A stretch of 51,325 nucleotides of DNA, taken from NCBI GenBank assembly GCA_036389455.1, contig DASVPW010000075.1, positions 1-51,325 on the forward strand, given 5' to 3'. This DNA is from JAJKJG01 sp036389455 (GTDB lineage Bacteria; Pseudomonadota; Alphaproteobacteria; Rhizobiales; Beijerinckiaceae). This document shows positions 43,995 to 51,325 of this stretch, piece after piece. The notes under the pieces were generated by a model. The model saw nothing but the letters and a program-made list of their open reading frames with translations. It was not told the origin of the DNA and ran no database searches. How positions within the stretch are numbered: position 1 is the stretch's first letter; every line of letters begins with the position of its first letter. The translations under genes and the position numbers were made by a program.

Positions 43995-44636
43995 TCACCG
44001 GCCCGGCATCGCCAGGACCTTGACGGCGAAGGCGCCGAACAGGCCGGCGAAGGAATAGTCGATCGCCCGCATGACGCGCGGACGGGTCTTCAGAAGCGCG
44101 ATCACCCGCTCGGCCGCGAGCACGAGCGCGAGGCAGAGCGGCAGGGAGAACGCCACGAAGTAGAGCCCGAGGAACACGAGCTTGCGGGCCGCATGGGGAT
44201 CGCCGGCGCTGACGAACTGCGGCAGGAAGGTCACGAAGAACAGGACCACCTTCGGGTTCGTCAGGTTGACGCCGACGCCGATCAGGAAGGTGCTCCAGGC
44301 CGAGACCCTGCCGGCGGCCTCGGCGCGCAGATTGAGCGCCGAGCCGTGCCGGACGGCGTCGACGGCCAGCCATAACAGATACAGGCCCCCGACCACCTTC
44401 AGGACGAGGAACGCCGTCGGCGAGGCCGCGAGCAGCGCCGAGATGCCGAGCGCGGCGAGGAGCGTATGGACGCAGCACCCGGCGGCTCCCCCGAGGACCG
44501 CCGCGACCCCGGCCATGCGGCCGCCCGTGACGGTCCTGGCGAGGAAGAAGCTCATGTCCGGCCCCGGCGTGATGAACAGGACGAAGCAGGCGAGCGAATA
44601 GGCGAGGAGGACGCCGGTTTCGGGCAGGAACGTCAT
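43995..44636 (-). CDS. LysE-family amino acid exporter
   Basis: 213 residues from ATG 44636. The hallmark TPGPDMSFFLARTVTGGRMA lies in the first loop, and the rest has about six membrane segments, including NLTNPKVVLFFVTFLPQF, typical of LysE/RhtB exporters. The substrate is not predictable. Divergent from the RraA-like gene across 101 bp. Confidence 0.9.
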   Translation of the reverse strand: MTFLPETGVLLAYSLACFVLFITPGPDMSFFLARTVTGGRMAGVAAVLGGAAGCCVHTLLAALGISALLAASPTAFLVLKVVGGLYLLWLAVDAVRHGSALNLRAEAAGRVSAWSTFLIGVGVNLTNPKVVLFFVTFLPQFVSAGDPHAARKLVFLGLYFVAFSLPLCLALVLAAERVIALLKTRPRVMRAIDYSFAGLFGAFAVKVLAMPGR

Positions 44637-44737
44637 GAGGCACCTCGAGCGGCGGCGAAGGATGCCCTCTTGCGGCATCCCGGTCGAGGTGGTTTCGTGC
44701 CGCCCGCCGCGCGACGGCGGCTTCGGCACCAGGGACC

Positions 44738-45385
44738 ATGACCGACCGGATCACCGAGCGCCTTCGCGCCTGCTACACCGGCGTCGTGCACGACGTCATG
44801 CGCGGCATGGGCCTTGCCGACTTCACCTTCCCGGCGGAGCTGCGCCCGCTCTTTCCCGAGAAGGCGCTCGCCGGCCCGGTGTTCACCATCGCGGGGCGGA
44901 CCGGCGGCTTCGACCCGCACGAGACTCTTCTGGAATGGACCGGGCTCTTGTCGAAGGCGAAGAGCGGCCACGTCTGGCTGTGCCAGCCGAACGACCGCAC
45001 GGTCGCCCACATGGGCGAGCTCTCGGCCGAGACCCTCAAGAACAAGGGCGTGCTCGGCTGCCTCGTCGACGGCTACGTCCGCGACGTGAACTTTCTGATC
45101 GGGATGGGCTTCCAGACCTGGAGCCGCGGCTTCACGCCCCGCGACATCGTCGGCTGGTGGCGGCCCGAAGGCTTCGACGTGGAGATCCGGATCGGCGACG
45201 TCGTGGTGCAGCCCGGCGACTACCTCGTCGCCGACCGGGACGGCGCCATCCGGGTGCCGAAGGCCATCGTCGAGGACGTGATCGCCAAGGCGGAAGCCGC
45301 GGTCGCGACCGAGAACAAGGTCCGCACCGCGATCCTCGCCGGCACGGACCCGCAGGAGGCGTATTTGCGCTTCGGGAAGTTCTGA
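44738..45385 (+). CDS. RraA-like protein (possible 4-hydroxy-4-methyl-2-oxoglutarate aldolase/oxaloacetate decarboxylase)
   Basis: 215 residues. The RraA fold is recognised from VVHDVMRGMG, GELSAETLKNKGVLGCLVDG, YVRDV (Gly, Arg and Asp of the active site) and DYLVADRDGAIRVPKAIVED. Members either inhibit RNase E or act as metal-dependent aldolases/decarboxylases. The G-x20-R-D motif favours the enzyme role, and the catabolic neighbourhood agrees. It stands alone. Confidence 0.82.
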   Translation: MTDRITERLRACYTGVVHDVMRGMGLADFTFPAELRPLFPEKALAGPVFTIAGRTGGFDPHETLLEWTGLLSKAKSGHVWLCQPNDRTVAHMGELSAETLKNKGVLGCLVDGYVRDVNFLIGMGFQTWSRGFTPRDIVGWWRPEGFDVEIRIGDVVVQPGDYLVADRDGAIRVPKAIVEDVIAKAEAAVATENKVRTAILAGTDPQEAYLRFGKF

Positions 45386-45422
45386 GCCCGCACCTCTCCC
45401 CGCAAGCGGAGGAGTTGGAGCG

Positions 45423-45797
45423 CTACCCGCCGGTGTGGAGCGAGACGTAGGTGGTGCCGGCGATGCCGAGCGCCCGCGCCGGTGCCTGCGCGAGGTCGAT
45501 GATGCGCCCGCCGTGGAATGGGCCGCGGTCGTTGATCCGCACCGTCACGGAGCGCCCGGTGCGTTCGTTGACGACGCGCACCCTGGTGCCGAAGGGCAGG
45601 CTGCGATGGGCCGCCGTCATGGCGTTCGGATTGAAGCGCTCGCCGCTCGCGGTCTTCTTGCCATGGAAGCCCGGCCCGTACCACGAGGCCGCGCCGCGCT
45701 GGACGCCTGCGGCCCGAGCCTCGCCGCCGGAGAGGAAGCCGATAGAAAACGCGCACGCCGCAAGGGCTGCCGCGATCGGCAATTTAGTAGTCTTCAT
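45423..45797 (-). CDS. RlpA-like septal ring lytic transglycosylase family protein
   Basis: 124 residues from ATG 45797; ATG 45809 is an alternative. Signal peptide (PIAAALAACAFSIGFLSGG, cleavage near ARAAG). The double-psi beta-barrel reads GAASWYGPGFHGKKTASGER, FNPNAMTAAHRSLPFGTRVR and INDRGPFHGGRIIDLA, as in RlpA. It lacks a SPOR domain and is short. It probably acts on or binds peptidoglycan glycan strands in the periplasm. Confidence 0.88.
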   Translation of the reverse strand: MKTTKLPIAAALAACAFSIGFLSGGEARAAGVQRGAASWYGPGFHGKKTASGERFNPNAMTAAHRSLPFGTRVRVVNERTGRSVTVRINDRGPFHGGRIIDLAQAPARALGIAGTTYVSLHTGG

Positions 45798-46187
45798 TTT
45801 GTCCCGCATCCCTTTTGGGTTCGTTGAGGTAATCCACCTCAAGGCTCAACCCGGCAGGAATGGGGCATAGTTGTCGGAGGGAAGCGTACAGGCTGAATAC
45901 AGGAGGCGGAGGTGCCGAAGTATTCTGTTTTCTTCCGTCAGGAACAGCCTTATTTACGAATTCTATAGTTCGTAGGAAGGCAGAAGATGTGCGAACGAGG
46001 CGCAGATAATGGCTAAGCCGTCGCAGTAATAGCCTATATGCGTACAGCGCATGGAACTCTTACAACCACAAGCTCCGCCGTCTGCCCCGCGCCGGCATGA
46101 CCCGCGGGTCATGCCGAAGGCTTTGCGGCCCTTCCGGCGCCGCCGCCGGGCGCTAGACTGCCGGCGAGCCGCTTCCCAGGACGAATC
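45798..46187. other. Intergenic region with a 22-bp perfect palindrome
   Basis: No gene is supported in these 390 bp. The middle is AT-richer, with a weak dyad near 45950-45977 (ACGAA...TTCGT). A flawless 22-bp palindrome spans 46094-46115, centred on CCCGCGGG with GGCATGA/TCATGCC arms, 72 bp before the aldehyde dehydrogenase start. It could be an operator for that gene or an extragenic repeat. Confidence 0.5.
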
Positions 46188-47759
46188 ATGTCGCCGTCCC
46201 TGCCACGCGTCACCTATTCCAACCTCGCGGAGGACTTCTCCGGCGTCCACGCGCATCTCGACCGGCTCCTCCCGGCGGTGCGCGCCGAGATCCTCGGGCG
46301 GACGCGGGCGAACCTGATCGGCGGCCGGGAGGACGACGACGGGACGCCCTACACGGCTCCCTCTCCGATCGACCGCGACTGGCCGCTCGGCCGCTTCTTC
46401 GCGGCCTCGCCCATGGCCGTGGACCGTGCCGTCGCGGCCGCCCGCGGCGCGTACCCGGACTGGAGCCGCCGTCCCTGGCCCGAGCGCGTCGCGCTCATGC
46501 GCCGCGCCGCCGACCGCATCGAGGCCCGGAAGTACGAGATCGCCGCCGCCTGCCTGTTCGAGGTCGGCAAGTCGCGCATGGAGGCGGTCGGCGAGGTCGA
46601 GGAGACGATCGACCTTATCCGCTACTACTGCGCCGAGATGGAGGACAACGGCGGCTACGACCGCCCGATGCGCCGCGCCTTCCCGCAGGAGGCGACCCGA
46701 TCGGTGCTCAGGCCGCACGGCGTCTTCGCCGTGATCGCGCCGTTCAACTTCCCCGTGGCGCTCTCCGTCGCGATGATGACGGGCGCGCTCGTCGCCGGGA
46801 ACACCGTCGTCTTCAAGCCGAGCCCGATGGCGGGCTTGACCGGGCGCCTCGCCGTCGATGCCTTCGTGGAGGCCGGCCTGCCGGCGGGCGTCGTCAACCT
46901 CGTTTGCGGCGGGACCGAGGTGGGAGAGGCCCTCGTCGGCCATCCGGGCGTCGCCGGCGTCGCCTTCACGGGCTCGCACCGGGTCGGCATGGCGATCTTC
47001 CGCAGGATGGCGGCGCGTCCCCACGCGCACCCGGTGATCGCCGAGATGGGAGGCAAGAACCCGACCTATGTGACCGCGAGCGCCGACCTCGACGCCGCCT
47101 CCTCCGGGGTGATGCGCTCGGCCTTCGGCCTGTCCGGCCAGAAATGCTCGGCCGGCTCCACGGTCTTCGTGCACGAGGCGGTCGCGGACGATTTCTTGGG
47201 GGCGCTCGTCGGGAAGACGGAGCGCCTCAAGGTCGGCGATCCGCAAGACCCGGGCGTGTTCGTCGGGCCCGTCATCGGCGGCGCGGCCGCCGAGCGCTTC
47301 GGGCGCGCCGCCGACAGCGTGCGCCAGCAGGGCCGCTTCCTCGCGGGCGGCGAGGTCCTCTCAGGCGGCCTCTACGACAAGGGCTTCTATGTCGCCCCCT
47401 CGATCGCGGCGGACTTGCCCCCCGATCACGACCTCCACAAGGAGGAGCTGTTCCTGCCGTTCCTGACGGTGCGCCGCTTCGCCGGCCTCTCCGCCGCGAT
47501 CGCCGAGGGCAACGGCGTGGTCTTCGGCCTCACCGCCGGGATCTACACGCGGGACGAGGCCGAGCTCCAGGAATTCCTCGATACGGCGGAGGCCGGCGTC
47601 CTCTACGCCAACCGGGCGAGCGGCGCGACCACCGGCGCCTGGCCCGGCATCCAGACCTTCTGCGGCTGGAAGGGCTCCGGCGTGACCGGCAAGGGCGGCC
47701 TCGGCCCCTGGTACGTGCCGCAGTTCATGCGCGAGCAGAGCCACACGGTGATGGGGTGA
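46188..47759 (+). CDS. Aldehyde dehydrogenase family protein (P5C-dehydrogenase-like)
   Basis: 523 residues. VIAPFNFPVALSVAMMTGAL and NTVVFKPSPMAG belong to the NAD-binding part, IAEMGGKNP carries the general-base Glu, and SGQKCSAGS the catalytic Cys. The helical N-terminus (about 1-50) and the overall order resemble 1-pyrroline-5-carboxylate dehydrogenase-type enzymes rather than the short ALDHs. A semialdehyde substrate is plausible. The stop overlaps the next gene (GTGA). Confidence 0.9.
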   Translation: MSPSLPRVTYSNLAEDFSGVHAHLDRLLPAVRAEILGRTRANLIGGREDDDGTPYTAPSPIDRDWPLGRFFAASPMAVDRAVAAARGAYPDWSRRPWPERVALMRRAADRIEARKYEIAAACLFEVGKSRMEAVGEVEETIDLIRYYCAEMEDNGGYDRPMRRAFPQEATRSVLRPHGVFAVIAPFNFPVALSVAMMTGALVAGNTVVFKPSPMAGLTGRLAVDAFVEAGLPAGVVNLVCGGTEVGEALVGHPGVAGVAFTGSHRVGMAIFRRMAARPHAHPVIAEMGGKNPTYVTASADLDAASSGVMRSAFGLSGQKCSAGSTVFVHEAVADDFLGALVGKTERLKVGDPQDPGVFVGPVIGGAAAERFGRAADSVRQQGRFLAGGEVLSGGLYDKGFYVAPSIAADLPPDHDLHKEELFLPFLTVRRFAGLSAAIAEGNGVVFGLTAGIYTRDEAELQEFLDTAEAGVLYANRASGATTGAWPGIQTFCGWKGSGVTGKGGLGPWYVPQFMREQSHTVMG

Positions 47760-48097
47760 GGCCGACGAGGACGAGCCTATTCCGAAGCGTCCCTGGCCTT
47801 GCGGTCCTCGCCTGCGCGCTCCTCGCGGGCGGCGCGGCGCTCGCGCAGGCGCCGCAGACGCGCGACGGCACGTCGATCGAGCGCGCCATAACCCTCAAGA
47901 GCGACGCCGGATCGGACGGCGCCGTCGCGAGCGAAGGCGCTTGGCTGCGCGGGAACTACCCGGGCTGGCGCCGGACCCGGCAGGCGCTGATGTCCCGGAA
48001 CGGCCGCCGCTACGACCGCATCGACCTCGAATCGCCCGCCGGCGAGAAGGTCTCGGTCTACTTCGACATCACCGCCGCGTTCGGCCTGCCGCGCTGA
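47756..48097 (+). CDS. Small exported protein, unknown
   Basis: 113 residues from GTG 47756, overlapping the dehydrogenase stop by 4 bp. The signal peptide is VPGLAVLACALLAGGAALAQ. The mature part (YPGWRRTRQALMSRNGRRYD, then GEKVSVYFDITAAFGLPR) looks like a small periplasmic protein that I have seen only as hypothetical. A strong terminator follows. Confidence 0.65.
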   Translation: MRPTRTSLFRSVPGLAVLACALLAGGAALAQAPQTRDGTSIERAITLKSDAGSDGAVASEGAWLRGNYPGWRRTRQALMSRNGRRYDRIDLESPAGEKVSVYFDITAAFGLPR

Positions 48098-48112
48098 TGC
48101 TCCGGGCCGGGG

Positions 48113-48143
48113 AGCTCCCGCATCGGGCGATGCGGGAGCTTTT
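48113..48143 (+). terminator. Strong rho-independent terminator
   Basis: AGCTCCCGCATC-GGGC-GATGCGGGAGCT is a perfect 12-bp stem followed by TTTC (reading CTTTTC with the last stem bases), 15 bp after the exported-protein stop. Confidence 0.8.
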
Positions 48144-48160
48144 CGCGTCGGCCCGCCGGC

Positions 48161-48571
48161 TCAGTAGCAGGTCGAGACCCAGGCGCGGCGCCAGCCGTAA
48201 GGCGTCTGGATCCAGGCGAGCTGCTGGCCGCAACCGCCGTAGTAGCCGTAGGAGGCGGGGTAGTAGCCGCCGTAGCCGTAGCCGTAGCCGTCGTAGGGGT
48301 AGGTCGCGGCGCCGATGAGGGCGCCGGCCGCGAGCGCGCCCGCGCCCCAGCCCCACCCGCCCCAGTGTCGGCGATGGCCCCAGCCCCAGCCGGCGTGGCG
48401 GAAGCCGCCGCCGCGCCAGCCGCCGTGGAAGGCCGCGCCGCGGAACCCGCCGCCGCGGAAGCCGCCGCCGCCCCAGCCGCGCCCGCCGAAGGACCGCGCG
48501 GAGGCGTCCTCGGGCAACATCAGGAGGCCGGCTGCGACGAGCGCGGCGGCTAAGGTCAAGAACTTCTTCAT
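48161..48571 (-). CDS. Exported Gly/Trp/Tyr-rich protein
   Basis: 136 residues. Signal peptide KKFLTLAAALVAAGLLMLP, then Gly-rich repeats (FGGRGWGGGGFRGGGFRG, HAGWGWGHRRHWGGWGWGAG) and a Tyr/Gly tail (YDGYGYGYGGYYP) ending in CY. Low-complexity exported proteins of this type are frequent in Methylobacterium-like genomes. No function is known. Its composition parallels the His-rich protein at 12611-13186. Confidence 0.75.
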   Translation of the reverse strand: MKKFLTLAAALVAAGLLMLPEDASARSFGGRGWGGGGFRGGGFRGAAFHGGWRGGGFRHAGWGWGHRRHWGGWGWGAGALAAGALIGAATYPYDGYGYGYGGYYPASYGYYGGCGQQLAWIQTPYGWRRAWVSTCY

Positions 48572-48694
48572 GGTACGCTCCCGTGACCTCGTGGACCGGC
48601 CTCGATACTTGAGGCCTGCCCGAGCTTAACACGGAACGGCCGGACGGTGTCCCTGGGGAAGCACCGGGGAACTTCACGTCATCGAGACGAAGGC

Positions 48695-49699
48695 TCAGGC
48701 CTTGGCGGGATCGCCGGTCCTGCGGGCGCCCGCCCGCGATCCGGCGGCCGTGCCGCCCGCGGTGCCGGGCGCCTCGGCGCCGGTGCGGTCCGAGACCTTC
48801 GGCTCCGGTGGGCCGGCGCCCGCCATGTCGCCGCCCGTCCCGGCGCCGGCACCCCGTCCCCCCTTGGCCCCGACCCGCAGATCGTTCTGGACGTGGCGCA
48901 CGCCGGAGATGCTTTCGGCGAGGTCCTCGGCCCGACGCTTCGCGCCCCGCTCCGGAACCGTGCCCGTAAGCGTCACCTCGCCGCCCTCGACTCGCACCTC
49001 GATCCCGGTCGCGTCGACATAGGGGTCCTCCGTCAGGCGCTCGCAGACGTCCTCGCGGATGCGCTCGTCGGAGCGGGAATGGCCCTTCGGCCCGCGACCC
49101 CGGTGCGGCCCGCCCTCGCGGCGGTAGCCGGCGGTCTCGTTCGAGAAGCGATTGCCGCCCCAAGCCGGGAAATCCTCCCGGCCGCTGCGGATGCCGCGAT
49201 CGTAATTCTCCTCGCCTTCGGTGCCGGTGCGGCGCGGGGTGCCGTCCCGGGACGAGCCGTGGCCGGAGAAATCGTCGTACCCCGGCCCGCCGCCGCCCTG
49301 AGCGCCGCGCCCCTGGGCGCCGCGGGCGCCGGGGCCGCCGTAGGCATTGTAGCCGTCGCCGCCGAACCCGCCGGGCATGCGGCCGCGGCGGTCGCCGCCC
49401 TCACCGTAACCCTCGTTGAAGCCGCCCGGGAAGGCGGCCCGGCGGTCGTCCTCGTCGCGGAAGCGGAAGCCCCGTCCGGGGCGGTCGTTGCGCCAGCCCT
49501 CGCCCGAGCCGCGGGAGGCGCGCCTCAAATCCTCGTCGGAAAGCCCGCGGCTGCCGTAGCCCGTGTAGTCCGAGGGGAAGCCCTGGAGGTCGCCCCCGAG
49601 CGGTCCCACGTCCGGCGCGCCCTCGGCGCGGTCCCGGCCGCGGCGGCCTTCGCGGGCGCGGCGCTCGAGTTCCCGGCGCTCCTCGGGGGTGAGGGGGTC
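48695..49699 (-). CDS. BON-domain reading frame, apparently frameshifted from the CBS gene
   Basis: The frame is convincingly coding from about 49699 (DPLTPEERRELERRAREGRR) to the stop at 48695. A Gly/Arg/Asp-rich linker (GFRFRDEDDRRAAFPGGFNE, GGFGGDGYNAYGG) leads to a BON domain (SDERIREDVCERLTEDPYVD, GIEVRVEGGEVTLTGTVPER, VRHVQNDLRV) and an Ala/Gly-rich tail. BON domains bind phospholipid or envelope components. No start codon precedes 49699 in frame; the only candidate is GTG 49609, inside the conserved stretch. The simplest reading is one CBS-CBS-linker-BON gene with a 1-base loss (or 2-base gain) near 49700. Confidence 0.65.
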   Translation of the reverse strand, partial: DPLTPEERRELERRAREGRRGRDRAEGAPDVGPLGGDLQGFPSDYTGYGSRGLSDEDLRRASRGSGEGWRNDRPGRGFRFRDEDDRRAAFPGGFNEGYGEGGDRRGRMPGGFGGDGYNAYGGPGARGAQGRGAQGGGGPGYDDFSGHGSSRDGTPRRTGTEGEENYDRGIRSGREDFPAWGGNRFSNETAGYRREGGPHRGRGPKGHSRSDERIREDVCERLTEDPYVDATGIEVRVEGGEVTLTGTVPERGAKRRAEDLAESISGVRHVQNDLRVGAKGGRGAGAGTGGDMAGAGPPEPKVSDRTGAEAPGTAGGTAAGSRAGARRTGDPAKA

Positions 49700-50172
49700 G
49701 GACGGCGCGCGCCGGCCTCGTCGGCGCGGGCCGCCGTCGGCGTCCCCGAGCGGTCGGGCTCGGCCGGGGAGGAGATGCGGGAGAGCGCCTCCCCGGTCCC
49801 GGGGGCGCCGTCGGCCGCGAGGTCGCCGAGGGCCACGATGCCGACGAGCCGGCGCTCGCCGTCGACCACGGGCATGCGCCGGATCTGGCGCTCGCTCATG
49901 TGGGCGAGCACGTCCCCGGCCTCGTCGTCCTCGAAGCACCACTGCAGGCTCGTCGACATGATCTCGCGGACCCGGTGCCGGTCGGGCGCGACGCCCGCCG
50001 CCGTCGAGCGCACCGCGATGTCGCGGTCGGTGATCATGCCGAGGAGCCGGCGCCCGTCGCAGACCGGGAGCACGCCGACGTTCATCTCGTCCATGATCCG
50101 GGCGGCGTCGCGCACCGAGCGGTCGGGCCCGATCACGCGCACGTCCCGCGTCATCACCTCGGCGATCTTCAT
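49525..50172 (-). CDS. Tandem CBS-domain protein (probable N-terminal part of a CBS-BON protein)
   Basis: From ATG 50172, residues 1-125 are two CBS domains (AEVMTRDVRVIGPDRSVRDA, MITDRDIAVRSTA, IMSTSLQWCFEDDEAGDVLA, RMPVVDGERRLVGIVALGDL). CBS pairs sense adenosyl ligands. After about residue 155 the frame turns into improbable Ser/Ala/Arg/Thr sequence and stops at 49525, while the other frame becomes BON coding. So the real C-terminus in this frame is doubtful. Confidence 0.75.
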   Translation of the reverse strand: MKIAEVMTRDVRVIGPDRSVRDAARIMDEMNVGVLPVCDGRRLLGMITDRDIAVRSTAAGVAPDRHRVREIMSTSLQWCFEDDEAGDVLAHMSERQIRRMPVVDGERRLVGIVALGDLAADGAPGTGEALSRISSPAEPDRSGTPTAARADEAGARRPTPSPPRSAGNSSAAPAKAAAAGTAPRARRTWDRSGATSRASPRTTRATAAAGFPTRI

Positions 50173-50301
50173 GGGACTCTCCTCGGGTCGGGGCGGGCCG
50201 CGGATCGTTTCGTCGACAAAAGGGCGGCCGGCCGGCGAGCTAACGCGCGGGCCCGGGGAGGGTTCGCCTGCCACCTCTCCAAGCGGGGAGAGGTGGACCG
50301 A

Positions 50302-51325
50302 TCACCCTTCCGCGGCCGCGATCGCTGCGGCGAGCAGCACGTTCGCGCCGGCGATGAGGTCGTCGGGGGCGGTGTATTCCTGCGGGTTGTGCGACAGCCC
50401 CCTGACGCTCGGCACGAAGATCATGGCGGCGGGGGCGATCGAGGCCATGATCTGGGCGTCGTGGCCGGCGCCCGAGAACATGCGGCGCACCGGCCGGCCG
50501 AGCGCCGCCGCCGCGGCCTCGACCGAGGCGACGAGGCCCTCGTCGAAGCGCACCGCCGGGAAGCGCGCGAGGTCGCGGGTCGAGACCGCCACCTTCTCCT
50601 CCCGGGCGATCCCGTCGGCGAAGTCGCGCAGGCGCCGCTCGGCCGAGGCCAAGCGCGCGTCGTCGGGGTTGCGGATGTCCATCGTGAACACGGCGCGCTT
50701 CGGCACCACGTTGACGTTGCCGGGCTCGAAGGCGATCTGGCCGGCGTTCGCGACCTGACTCTCGATCGTGCGGGTCAGCTCGCGGGCGAAGGCGATGATG
50801 CGGGCCGCGGCGTAGCCGGCGTCGCGGCGGTAGCTCATCGGCGTCGTGCCGGCGTGGTTCGGCTCGCCCTCGACCGTGAACTCGAGCCAGGTGATGCCCT
50901 GGACGCCGGTGACGGCGCCGATGCCGCCGCCCTCGGCGTCGAGGATCGGCCCCTGCTCGATGTGCAGCTCGATGTAGGCGTGCGCCGCGACCGCGCCCGG
51001 CTCCATGTCGCCGGCGTAGCCGATGCGGGAAAGCTCGTCGCCGACGGCGAGGCCGTCGTGGTCGCGGATCGCATAGGCCTCGTCGAGGGACAGCGCGCCG
51101 GTCCAGACGCAGCTCCCGAGGATGTCGGGGTGGAAGCGCACGCCCTCCTCGTTGGTGAAGGCGACGACCGCGAGCGGGCGCTTCGGCACGATGCCGGCCT
51201 CCTTCACGGCCGCGACCGCCTCGAGCCCCGCGAGCACGCCGAGCGCCCCGTCGTAGCGCCCGCCGGTCGCGACCGTGTCGATGTGGCTGCCGAGCATCAC
51301 GGCAGGACCCTCGGTCTCGCCCGCC
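50302..51325 (-). CDS. M20-family Zn-dependent amidohydrolase (allantoate amidohydrolase/N-carbamoylase type), N-terminus cut by window
   Basis: The frame enters from beyond the window and stops at 50302, about 341 codons visible. Metal and catalytic positions are seen in LGSHIDTVATGGRYDGALGV (His, Asp), FTNEEGVRFHPDILGSCVW (Glu-Glu) and YIELHIEQGPILD (His), with the substrate-contact stretch EGEPNHAGTTPMSYRRDAG and the distal metal His in SGAGHDAQIMA. This is the hydantoinase/carbamoylase branch of M20, which hydrolyses N-carbamoyl amino acids, ureidoglycine or allantoate. The exact substrate needs the missing context. Confidence 0.9.
   Translation of the reverse strand, partial: AGETEGPAVMLGSHIDTVATGGRYDGALGVLAGLEAVAAVKEAGIVPKRPLAVVAFTNEEGVRFHPDILGSCVWTGALSLDEAYAIRDHDGLAVGDELSRIGYAGDMEPGAVAAHAYIELHIEQGPILDAEGGGIGAVTGVQGITWLEFTVEGEPNHAGTTPMSYRRDAGYAAARIIAFARELTRTIESQVANAGQIAFEPGNVNVVPKRAVFTMDIRNPDDARLASAERRLRDFADGIAREEKVAVSTRDLARFPAVRFDEGLVASVEAAAAALGRPVRRMFSGAGHDAQIMASIAPAAMIFVPSVRGLSHNPQEYTAPDDLIAGANVLLAAAIAAAEG

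Overview
This is a GC-rich alphaproteobacterial chromosome segment, most like Hyphomicrobiales of the Methylobacterium/Microvirga/Beijerinckiaceae type. The inference rests on the families present: OlsB, a MaeB malic enzyme fused to phosphotransacetylase beside mutS, DUF2244, a SWIB-domain protein, an HWE/HisKA_2-type kinase and RTX proteins with HlyC-like partners. No database search was possible. All family names come from motif recognition.

Layout. (1) 1-8.5 kb, minus strand: an accessory RTX region. A large RTX protein carries an N-terminal Hint (bacterial intein-like) domain and is cut by the window start. Upstream, in transcription order, lie a relic of another RTX gene, a frameshifted HlyC-like gene, AT-rich genes for a secreted protein and a membrane protein, a decayed L,D-transpeptidase-like gene, an intact HlyC-like gene and another small secreted protein. 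Both HlyC-like copies lack the catalytic His and Asp of HlyC. (2) 8.5-17 kb: a perfect 16-bp parS site, a SWIB protein, an SDR/split-TPP-decarboxylase operon, a lytic transglycosylase, an aldo/keto reductase and maeB. (3) 17-24 kb: mutS flanked by foreign or decayed DNA. An AT-rich orphan gene lies between maeB and mutS. After mutS come a fragment of the comM gene, a triply frameshifted gene, a ribbon-helix-helix-like gene, a tightly coupled three-gene operon (toxin-like, HTH, DUF6941-like), an IS1595-type transposase remnant and a histidine kinase remnant. (4) 24-36.5 kb: mostly housekeeping (serine hydrolase, histidine kinase, comM, hybrid kinase, olsB, SDR, queG, GST, uppP, nth, DUF2244). 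(5) 36.5-48 kb: a catabolic region with a MetX-like exported hydrolase, an enolase-superfamily dehydratase, an SDR, a cupin dioxygenase-like protein, a sugar ABC transporter without its ATPase, a LysE exporter, an RraA-like protein, an RlpA-like protein and an aldehyde dehydrogenase. (6) 48-51.3 kb: a Gly-rich secreted protein, CBS and BON reading frames apparently split by a frameshift, and a partial hydantoinase/carbamoylase-type amidohydrolase.

The parts most worth pursuing are the RTX region (Hint domain, catalytically altered HlyC-like pair, AT-rich small secreted proteins) and the coupled toxin-like/HTH/DUF6941 operon in the post-mutS island. Neither matches a system I can name with confidence. 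Convergent genes often overlap by a few bases and ATGA/GTGA start-stop overlaps are common, so transcription is probably compact and translationally coupled.
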